This document shows, piece after piece, positions 54,724 to 64,000 of a DNA stretch of 64,000 bases (its first letter is position 1; every line of letters starts with the position of its first letter). The notes under the pieces were generated by a model. It was given only the letters and a program-made list of their open reading frames with translations. It ran no database searches and was not told where the DNA came from. Made by a program: the position numbers and the translations under genes. Source of the stretch: Gautieria morchelliformis. Its lineage: Eukaryota; Basidiomycota; Agaricomycetes; Gomphales; Gomphaceae. The DNA lies in assembly GCA_015179125.1 (NCBI GenBank), contig WHVA01000214.1, positions 1 to 64,000 on the forward strand, read 5' to 3'.

Positions 54724-57700
54724 TCACCCCCCTCTAGCGTGCTGCGTCCTCGAAGCACGGGACACGAGGGATTGAAATGCCAGCGAGCGGATTTGGCGAG
54801 GGGCACAGGGGTGTGTCCTATAGAACTCATGGAGTTTGTCTGGAGCGGAAACATCTTGCTCCGGGACCCACGAATTCTCCTCGTACCCATACCCTTCCCA
54901 TTTCACGAGGAATTGGAGTCGTCCTCGCACAAACCGGCTGTCCAGGATCCGTTCCACCACATAGTGCTCTTCACCATCTACAATTTCCGGTGGAGGTGGC
55001 AGACGAGCCTTCCGACCTGGAATTGGGTCCTCAAGTGTAGGGAGTAACTTCACCACGTTGAAGACAGGGTGGAGGCAGGACATGGACATCGGAAGTCGGA
55101 GGCGGTATGCATTCCGTCCAACCCTCCGCATCACTGTGAAGGGCCCAAGGTAGCGGTGGGCAAGCTTCTGCGAAGGGCGTGTGGTGCGGATGTCACTTGC
55201 ATCTAGGTACACCTTGTCTCCAACTTGGTACTCTGGGGCAGGAACCCGGCGTTGGTTGTAGTACCTTGCCATGTCATCCTTGGCCTTCTGCAAGGGCCGA
55301 CTTGGCTTCCAAAAGGGTGGAGTCCATGCGGTCCCAGAACTCATTGACCGTCTCGAGTCGGGAGTCAGCCTGGCGTGGCTCGAAGCCCATCCGCGGGTGT
55401 CGTCCGGAGTCAAGCATGAAGGGAGTCTGTTGTGTGGCGGAATGTACATGGTTATTGTATTGGAATTCCGCCAGTGGAAGTAACTCATCCCAGTCATCCT
55501 GCCTCTCATGACAAAGAGGCGGAGATATTGCTCCAGCTCCTGATTGACCCATTCCATCTGTCCGTCACCCTGCGGATGGTACGCTGTGGTGGTAGCCAGT
55601 TTTATGCCGAGCAGATGGTAGAGCTCCCGAGTCAGTTCCGCTACAAATGGTGGACCTCGGTCGGAAACAACTTGCTTCGGGAGCCCATGCAACTTCCAGA
55701 CATGTGCAAGGAAAAGGCAGGCCGCTCCGAGGGCTGTGATCGTCGTGTGCGTCGGAATGAAGTGGGACACCTTGCTTACCGAATCCACGATGTTCATGAT
55801 CGCGTCGTAGCCATGAGACTCTGGGAGTTCAACGATGAAGTCGACACTGATGGTGTCCCAGCGGGATTCAGGAATCGGGAGTGGAACAAGTTCTCTGACA
55901 GGCGGATGTCGTTGCGCTTTGGTTCGGAGACAAAGGTCACATGTCTTCACGTACTGTCCAATGTAGCGGGACATCTGAGGCCACCAGTAATTCCGAGCCA
56001 CTAACTCCAGCGTCTTCCACCTACCAGCATGCCCAGCGACCCATGTGTCATGGTGCTGGCACACGATGTGGCGGCGGAGGTCCGCCCCACCTGGAACATA
56101 AACCTTGCCTCTGAAGTGGAGCAGTCCATCACGTTCTGACCATTCCGCTGCCCATACAGACTGTGAGTGCCCTTTCTGAAGTTCCTCCACCACCTTCACC
56201 ACTGACTCCTCCTTCTCTCCATTCCAGTACTGCCTCCGGATGTCCCGGAGCATTTCCGCTTCCGCCCCAACTGCAGTCACTCCCTCTAGGGTGCGGATTG
56301 CAAAGAGACTAGGGCGGAGCAGTGTCATGTCCGCGTTGTCTCCACTTCCGCTTCCATGATCCGCACGGCAGGATAGGGCATCAGGTTTGCCCATGGTGCG
56401 GCCGGGGCGGTGGTGGAGCATGAAGTCGAACCGGGACAGGTGTAGGGACCACCGTGCTTGTCGTCGGTTCAACTTCTTAGATGTGTGGAAATACTCGAGG
56501 TTCTTGTGGTCTGTCCAGATCTCAAATGGGCATAGAGCACCCTCGAGGAAGTGTCGCCACTCCTCCAGCACTCAGATGTTTGCCAGCATCTCCTTGTCAT
56601 GGATCTAATAGTTCTGCTCGACCGGACTAAGGCTTTTAGAGAAGAAGGCAATCGGATGCCATCCCCCATCATCTTCCGATGACTGTTGTGACAAGACCGC
56701 TCCGGTAGCTGTGTCGGAAGAATCCACCTCAACTCAATAAGGGCGAGAGTCATCGGGAAAGATCAGGACCGGGGAGGAAGTGATCAGCTCTTTGAGTTTG
56801 TCAAAGGAGGCCTGTTCTGGCTCTCCCCACTGCCATCCAACCTCCTTCTTGGTGAGGTTGAAGAGGGCACGAGCGTGGCAGGAGAAGTCCTTGATGAACC
56901 GCCGGTAGAAATTGACAAACCCAATGAAGGACTGGACCTCTTTCTTGTTCCGTGGCACAGGCCAATCCGATACACCGGAAACTTTGACTGGGTCCATTTC
57001 CACCTTTCCTTCCGACACAATCACCCCAAGATACTCTATCCACGTCCGCTCAAATTCGCACTTTTCCGGCTTGAGACACAGGTTGTATTCCCGGAGCCAT
57101 TCCAGCACTCTCCGCACGACTTCCCGATGTTCCGACATTGTTTTTGTGAAGATGAGGATGTCATCGAGGTAGACACAGACAACCCCTTCTGCTATCATGT
57201 CACGGAAAATGTCATTCATCATCGTCTGGAATGTGGCGGGACTGTTGGTGAGGCCAAAGAACATGACCTGTGGCTCAAAGAGTCCTCGGTTGGTGCGGAA
57301 TGCAGCCTTCCACTTGTCTCCCTCCCGGATCCGGACATTATTGAAGCCCCAGCGGACATCCAGCTTAGTGAAGTACCTTGCCCTGCGGAGTTGTGTGATC
57401 AGTTCAGAAATGAGTGGAATGGGGTACCGGTTCTTGATCGTGATCGCATTGAAGGCCCGGTAATCCTGCACAAGTCTGAGCGAGCCGTCCTTCTTCTTGA
57501 TGAAGAACACCGGAGATGCCATGGGTGACTTGGAGGGGCGGATCCTCCCTGTACGGAGGTTTTCCGCAAGGAATGCATCGAGCTCTACTTGCTCCTTGGG
57601 TGACAGCGGGTAGACTTTGCAGTTGGTGGGCTTTGACCCAGGCTCCAGCTCGATGGCGTGGTCCCACAGCTTCCGTGGAGGCAGGGCATCAAACGACTCC

Positions 57701-58640
57701 TTGGAAAAGACGTCCTCGAACTCCCGCAGGTACTCCGGAATTTCCGCCTCCACTCTATCATGCTTCTTGGAGGCTTCAGCAAGGCGTTGCGAAATATTTC
57801 CGGTGGCACGGATGTGTTCCGCTTCCAGTGGAAGGTTTACATACAGCAAGCGCCCCTTCCGCCAGAGTGTCTTCCGGGCCGAGTTGGATGACATCGGAGT
57901 CGGAATCGGAATCGGAAGTTGGACCCGGTTCAAATTCCGCTTCCGAGTCTTCTTCTGCAAGCAGTGGATGGGGGCCAGAATGACATGTCTGTATGAGCCG
58001 TTCGGTCTTCCGCTGCTCCTGGCGCTCCTTCCGCCTGCCGACCGGCACATGTGACACTTGGCTGGGCATCGACTCATCAGTACCTTCCGAGTCTGCCAAT
58101 TGATCTCCGGGTTGTGCTCCTGAAGCCAGGTAAATCCGAGGATGATGTCTTGCTTCCCCAGGCTGGTGACTGCAAAGGAAGTGCGTTCTGAGTGTCCATC
58201 GTAGCGGAGAATTGTGTCTACTATCTCCGTGATGGACCCTGCCTCATTGGGGCTTCCATCCACATTGAACACCAGGATTGCACGTTGCAACTTCCACGTG
58301 GTCAGTCGGTTCCGTTCCACATAGTCCCGGTCTATAAACTGACCAGTGGCCCGGCAATCGACAAGGGCGGGTCCGGATTTGACTTCCGCCGTATCTGTCA
58401 TCTGGATCTCCACCTTAATGACTAGTGACTTAGGGCCAGGGGTGGCAGCAACATCATAGTGCTTCGGGAGGCGTCTCTCCCAAGGGCGGATGTGGGATGG
58501 AGGGGGTGTCGGTTTTGGTTTTTGTGTGACTTTATCCGGTGGGTCTGTACGAAGTGAGGGGTGTGGGGGCTTTCATTCTCTACTTCAAGACAGGCAAACC
58601 AGTTATGTACAGGCAGCAGGGGCACACATCTCACCCGCTG
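54724..58640 (-). pseudogene. pol of element 2: protease, RT, RNase H, integrase, chromodomain
   Basis: Protease has VDCRATGQFID (Gly of the D-S/C-G triad position changed to Arg relative to element 1). RT carries LRLVQDYRAFNAITIKNRYP and VCVYLDDILIF. A stop follows SRPY near 56734, and further stops near 56625 and 56575 disrupt the RNase H region. Integrase has HIVCQHHDTWVAGH...CDLC (HHCC), VDFIVELPES, VSDRGPPFVAEL and NQELEQYL (D,D,E), then a frameshift near 55500. The chromodomain reads KWEGYGYEENSWVPEQDVSA. The stop at 54724-54726 abuts the LTR. Confidence 0.9.
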
Positions 58641-59805
58641 CGCGTCACAAAATCCGACGCATCTTCCACTTCCGATGCACCATGTTCCGCATTTTCGGAA
58701 TTTCCTTCCGCAGTGGGCACTCCGCTTATGTCTGCGAGTGCGAGGAACTCTGGAAGGAGCTCAAGTTTCTCCTCTGTGGTAATAAGCCGGATGTCAAAGG
58801 CTTGGGGGCACTCGCGGGCATAGTGGCCTGGTTGTCGGCATCGGAAGCAGGTGATGGTTCCGTGGCCTTTTCCGCACATGTGGTCAACATCCATTGGGGC
58901 AGGGCCACTCTTCGAGGGAGGGGGGCTAGGGTTCCTAATAGGAGCAGGCGGAACAACCATCGGAAATATTTTCATGTGGGAATGAATGCACTTCCGGGTT
59001 TTGGCATGGGTGGAGTAGGACGAGCAGAACTGCATGTCATGTTCCGGTTTGTCTCCACAAAGGCCTCGTTTGCTTCCCTGTTTTCGGACACCCTCCGCGC
59101 AGGTTGGTACCACCCTTCTGGGTCATTGAAATCCGGAGCTCCATCCCCAAGCAGCGCAACTTGGTTCTGGAGTGTCGGATCAAGCCCTCGTCGGAATTTG
59201 ATGACGATCGTCTTGTCGTCGTCATACTCCGCAAGGTCGATGAGCTCCTGGAAGCGGTCAATGTAGTCATCGACCGGATCCTTGGCCTGGTACCAGCTGG
59301 TCCCTTCGAGCTTCGTAAGGGCTGTGAGCTGCTCATTTTTTGGGCAGAACTGGTCAGAAAATGTTTTCTCGAAGGCGTCCCAGTCCCGGAAGTAGTTCCC
59401 CTTGCCCTTTGCTTCATGTCAGATCACCTTGTTTGCAAAACAGGCTGCGCGATCCGACTTGAAAAAGGACAATGCCCAGTGAATCCGAGCCTGGTCGTTT
59501 GGAAAAAGGTCTCCAACAATTGCGAAGTAGATGCTGCATGTGTTGAAGAATGTGCGTCCCTTCTCCTGATCTCCGTCAAAATCCGCCGGAGTTGTGGGTT
59601 TGACCTTTGCCAACTTCGCGGACATCCTCTCTTCCGCCAGTTCCGCTTTTCAAAAATCCGGTTCATCCAGCATTGCATTTCCACCACCTTGTGGAATATC
59701 TAACTTAGCCAAAATCATTTGTAAAGCTGTTTCAATCCCATCGGTCTTCATCCGGTTCCGCGTCAATTCCTCCTCCATATTCCGAAGACGATCATCCGGA
59801 TCCAT
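58641..59805 (-). pseudogene. gag of element 2, broken
   Basis: Starts MDPDDRLRNMEEELTRNRMK at 59805. A frameshift near 59645, a stop at 59418-59420 and a frameshift near 59290-59100 break the frame. The zinc knuckle CFRCRQPGHYARECPQAFD near 58855-58800 is intact, confirming the CCHC consensus lost in element 1. Confidence 0.85.
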
Positions 59806-59992
59806 GTCAGAAGGGGAAATATGGGACGGGATTTCCGGGGTTGGGAGCTCAACGTAAGAAGAGGGGCTGTCGTATACCGTGTGCATGGAAGAGGTTGCGA
59901 TCTCCGAGTCGCTGTCTCCGATTCCGAACGCACCTATGGCGAATGCAATGTGCAGTACGACCGCCGGCCCTCTAGGGGAGAGGCTTTTCTGC

Positions 59993-60482
59993 TGTAAGGG
60001 CAACCCTGGCTGGTTGTGGAGATCACACTACCACACAACTGACAATGGGAAATCCAAAGTATGTATAAATGAACAGAGTATACAAGAGAGGGGATTCTCA
60101 CCTGACAAGGGGAAATCCAAAGAGAAAAGTCTAAGGACCCCCAATGTCAGCGAGCCCATATTATACTACGCTGCGCAGCCAGGGACAACACTTGGCACCC
60201 GCCATCAACCCTGCATCCTCCTGACCTCCCTGACCCTTGATCGACCCTTGATGCCACCTATTATGCGAGTCGCTTGATTTCCGACACTGTTCCAAGAGTG
60301 GAAGTCGGAAATTGGAGTGGAACTGGCAAAGCGAACAGAACTGGTGGAAGTTCTCCCAGAAGCGGAATCATTTCCGGAAGCGGAGGCAGAGATGGAATCA
60401 GAACTGGAAGCGGAGTCGGAAATGGAGTCGGAACTGGGTGTGGTGTCGGAACTGGAAATGGAAAACAGGGTGTCCCCTGACA
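59993..60482 (-). repeat. LTR-A, 5' LTR of element 2, long form (490 bp)
   Basis: Same ends as the other copies. The adjacent primer site (AGAAAAGCCT on the minus strand, just left of 59993) matches the LTR segment AGACTTTTCT complement at 9 of 10 positions. Confidence 0.92.
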
Positions 60483-60487
60483 GAAAT

Positions 60488-60960
60488 TCAATGCATCATC
60501 ACTGTTCCAAACACTGTGGGTAGTCAACCCAATGAATCCTATTGGGTGGACCCACTGAGGATTCAGTATATAAACCATTATAGCTAGTGTCAATACCAAT
60601 AGAACCCATTGAAAATTCAATGAATCAGTTTCAGTTGAAAAAGTTTCGTTTCAATGAGTTGGTTTCAGGGGTTGACTCATGGGTATTAAGGGATCCTACA
60701 ACGGAAGACCAATGGATTGAACCAGGCATTTCGAGTTGACGGCCACTGGGTTCCCATGAGATAGTCACTTACGACCCCGTGGTTCTATCACCACATTTCA
60801 GAGATGCCACAACTGAATGTCACTGGCCTGAGATCTGAATAATATGAGGCAAATCACTGAATGCTAGGTTGTATAGCTATGAGTTTTCAATGGTTATTGC
60901 CTTGCGATCTTGTTCAAATGCCATGGGATACCAGTTAAACTTCCCCATTATTTCACATAT
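60488..60960. other. non-coding, TTCAATGA-rich segment
   Basis: Contains several near copies of TTCAATGA or CCCAATGA and a TATATAAA at about 60568. It lies between element 2 and the LINE; identity unknown. Confidence 0.35.
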
Positions 60961-63900
60961 CATACTCTTACAGGAGCCCTACTTTGACTTTCTAGGCAAC
61001 ACAGGCGCTAACCACAGGTGTTACACGCTCACCCCAACGGCGCACAGGGACGACCCCAAGAAATCTCGTGCAGCCATTTTCATCAACTGACGGCTGCTCT
61101 CCAGTACGTGGCAGCAGATCGACATGCCGACACAGGATGTAGTGGCAGTGGCGATACACACCAACGCCGGAACCATCACAATCTTCAACGTGTACAACAA
61201 CTGTGAACACTTGCGTAGCCTGCAAGGAATACACAATGCGGTACAAGTAGACAGCTGGAACTCCAAGACCATCGACCCCTCCAAAATGTTGTGGATGGGA
61301 GACTTCAACCGACATCACCCACTGTGGGATGAAGAGCGCAATGCGCATTTATTCACAGCCACTAACCTAGATGATGCACAGACCCTCTTAGACCTTCTAG
61401 CTCAATACGACATGCTCATGACACTGCCAAAGGACATCCCCACCCTCTGCGCGACCTCCACCAAAAACTTAATGCGACCGGACAACGTATTCAGCAGCTC
61501 AGCACTGCATGACCTTTTCTCCCAATGCACCACCTTCCCGGATTCACAACCCCCTTGCGCCGACCATTTCCCCATATCCAGTACAATAGATATGTTCACC
61601 CCAGCGGCGAAGGAACTAGCCAGACGGAACTGGCGGCAGGTAGACTGGCCAAAATTCAGAGAGCATCTAACCATTCAGCTAAGCAGACTCCCATGCCCGC
61701 GTGAGATCACAGAGGCAGGGGAGATTGAAGAAAGGCTAACATCACTCACCACAGCTATCAACACAACAGTCAAGGCTACTGTACCCTTCTCGGTACAATC
61801 CCCATACGCCAAGAGATGGTGGACTAGGGAGCTCAGCCAGGCCAGAGCCAAGATGCGAAGAGCAGCCAGGTATGCTAATCGGGTCCGGAACGACACTCTA
61901 CACCCAGCACACCAGGAGTACCGAAACTCGAGAAACGACTACACAGACCTGATACGAGCCACCAAACAAGACTTCTGGTTCGATTGGTTGCAGAACGCAG
62001 ATGAGTCCAGCGTGTGGACCGCCAGCCGACTAGTGTCAGGGCTGTCAACAGATGGGGCATGCACGAGGATACCCCCCCTCAAAATAATAGGCAACAACGA
62101 CATGGAAGCAAGAGTGACAGACAACGCAGAGAAAAGCAAGTTACAATTCAAGTTGTTTTTTCCATCACAGGGCGCGCAGCTCCAACAAGAACCCAACACC
62201 CAATTCCCCGACCCCAAATTTGAATACTCGCCAATCACCGATCAACAAATACAGCAAATAATTGGGAAAATGAGCCCTTACAAGGCCGCAGGTCCATCGG
62301 GGCTTGCCAACGTAGTGCTGACCCAGTGCGCGGACCTGCTCACCCCACACCTAGGATATATTTACTGAGCCACGTTCCGATTCGACACGTATCCACAACA
62401 ATGGAGGACCATGGCGATCGCAACGCTACGAAAGCCAGGGAAGCCGGACTACACAGTAGCGAAGGCTTATCGTCCTATAACGCTGATGGAAACCCTTGCC
62501 AAGCCACTATCGGGCTGTGTAGCGGAAACACTGACCTACTATGCAGAGACCTTCCAGATGCTTCCATCAACTAACTTTGGGGGACGAGCAGGGCGAAACA
62601 CAGTCAACACGCCCATGTCACGGTAGACTTTATCAAAGATCAATGGAGGAAGGGAAGGGTTGTATCGGCACTGCTCTTGGATGTCAAAGGGGTGTTCCCG
62701 AGTGTGGCAGTGGACAGACTGATTCACGATATGCGGATGAGGGGAGTACCGGAGCCATATACTAACTGGGTAAGAAACAGGCTTCAAGGGCAACAGACCA
62801 GAATCCAGTTTGATGATTATGTGTCGGACTCGCTGCACATCAACAACGGATGTGACCAGGGAGACCCGATCTCGGTGGTGCTGTACCACTTCTACAACGC
62901 AGTACTAATAGAAGTGGCCAGACAGAGCAGGGATGAGATATGTAGCGCCGGCCTTTATTGATGATGTCACCTTTCTAGCTGCAGGCAAAACCTTCAAGCA
63001 CACGCACGCCAAGCTCGTTAGGATGATGACAAGAAGTGGAGGGGCAAATGATTGGTCAGGAGATCACAACTCACGGTTCGAACTTGACAAAATGCAGCTA
63101 ATTGACTTTACTAGGAAAAGGGTGAAGGACCTGGCACAGAAAGGAAGGACGAAACTGTTGCAGGGACGGCCGCTCAACTTGGAAGGGATTCCAATAGCAC
63201 CAACGACGTCTCACAAACTACTCAGCATGTGTAAGGGCAGCCCTGGCTGGTTGTGGAGATCACACTACCACACAACTGACAAGGGGAAATCCAAAGTATG
63301 TATAAATGAACAGAGTATACAAGAGAGGGGATTCTCACCTGACAAGGGGAAATCCAAAGAGAAAAGTCTAAGGACCCCCGATGTCAGCAAGCCCGTATTA
63401 TACTACACTGCACAGCCAGGGACAACACTTGGCACCCGCCATCAACCCTGCATCCCCCTGACCTCCCTGACCCTTGATCGACCCTTGATGCCACCTATTA
63501 TGCGAGTCGCTTGATTTCCGACACTGTTCCAAGAGCAGAAGTCGGAAATTGGAGTGGAACTGGCAAAGCAAACAGAACTGGTGGAAGTTCTCCCAGAAGC
63601 AGAATCATTTCCAAAAGCAGAGGCAGAGATGGAATCAGAACCGGAAGCGGAGTCGGAAATGGAGTCAGAACTGGGAATGGAAAACAGGGTGTCCCCTGAC
63701 AGCGTGATACTTGACTGTGAGCTACGGTTCAGGGAACAAGCAGCCTGCGCAGTTGCCAAAGGAACCGACTGGGTGTTGCAGTTCCGCCGGTTATCCAGGC
63801 CGACCAAGGGCATGTCCTACCGCAACATGCGACACCTCTACCTCAGCATCGCCATCCCTAAAATGCTGTACGCGGCTGACGTATGGTACACCCCAGTTCG

Positions 63901-64000
63901 CAAGGGCGAGAGCGACAAGAAAGCCAGAGGCACAGTAGGATTCGCATCAAAGCTAGCTAGAGTGCAGCGGGCGGCTACCATATATATCATGGGAGCCCTC
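60961..64000 (+). mobile_element. LINE ORF2 (endonuclease-RT), defective, runs off the window
   Basis: Non-LTR retrotransposon polyprotein. The endonuclease domain starts ILLQEPYFDFLGN; after a stop at 61088 it continues MPTQDVVAVAIHTNAG, TIFNVYNNCEH and MLWMGDFNRHHPLWDE. The spacer leads to RT: KAAGPSGLANVVLTQCADLL, stop 62366, KPGKPDYTVAKAYRPITLM, frameshift near 62610, LLLDVKGVFPSVAVDRLI, NGCDQGDPISVVLYHFYN, frameshift near 62940, then AFIDDVTFLAAG (the RT active-site FxDD). A solo LTR-A splits the frame at 63230-63701; beyond it VILDCELRFREQAA and PKMLYAADVWYTP continue. It appears 5'-truncated within the endonuclease domain. Confidence 0.88.
63230..63701 (-). repeat. solo LTR-A inserted in the LINE, 472 bp
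   Basis: Ends match the family. The flanks GCATG (63225-63229) and GCGTG (63702-63706) agree at 4 of 5 positions, an aged target duplication. Confidence 0.9.

Larger units (their letters stand above)
54297..60482 (-). mobile_element. chromodomain Ty3/gypsy retrotransposon 2 (LTR-A family), defective
   Basis: Complete element in reverse orientation with perfect 5-bp target duplications GAAAT (54292-54296 and 60483-60487). The interior is the same length class as element 1, but its reading frames are better preserved: long open stretches 58413-56734 and 56571-54724. The LTRs differ by exactly 63 bp. It still carries inactivating stops and frameshifts, so it could move only with help from another copy. 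Confidence 0.94.

Overview
This window is nuclear DNA of a filamentous fungus, most likely an Agaricomycete basidiomycete (a Rhizoctonia/Ceratobasidiaceae-like genome would fit; this placement is inference). Genes are split by many short GT-AG introns of about 45-65 bp. Several protein families are typical of Agaricomycetes: a Tnp2-type transposase, a chromodomain Ty3/gypsy element, a 7TM receptor-like fragment and a GT2 fragment. Much of the window is repeat-derived.

Layout. 0-9 kb: decayed gene pieces (GH18 chitinase-like, DEAH-box helicase), one hypothetical multi-exon gene, copies of an LTR-like repeat here named LTR-B, and a tRNA-derived SINE-like element. 10.3-11.9 kb: a clean six-exon prephenate dehydrogenase gene (TYR1, 451 aa). 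13.5-16.3 kb: an MFS sugar porter on the minus strand. 17-18.4 kb: two copies of a palindromic MITE-like element beside a possible membrane acyltransferase remnant. 20-33.3 kb: a block of intact-looking metabolic genes: UbiA prenyltransferase, cytochrome P450 (divergent from UbiA), FAD-dependent monooxygenase, AIF2/AMID-like FAD/NAD oxidoreductase and an 8-TM-type membrane protein. This set resembles a meroterpenoid or prenylated-aromatic biosynthetic cluster, although no PKS, NRPS or prenyl diphosphate synthase is visible here.

33-64 kb is a nest of transposons. Two nearly full-length chromodomain Ty3/gypsy elements lie in opposite orientation (35997-42233 plus; 54297-60482 minus), and the same LTR family (LTR-A) occurs as solo LTRs at 50571 and 63230. 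The first element sits inside LTR-B sequence, which itself interrupts a Tnp2 transposase. A LINE ORF1 lies at 47.8-49.6 kb and a LINE ORF2 (endonuclease-RT) at 61-64 kb; the latter is cut by a solo LTR-A. All retroelement reading frames carry stops or frameshifts.

The most interesting items are the candidate biosynthetic cluster, the SINE with 13-bp target duplications, the paired hairpin elements, the self-priming signature of the LTR-A element with a 63-bp GT...AG indel between its LTRs, and the chimeric insertion junction at 36/42 kb. Gene boundaries were read by eye; exon coordinates are firm only where stated.
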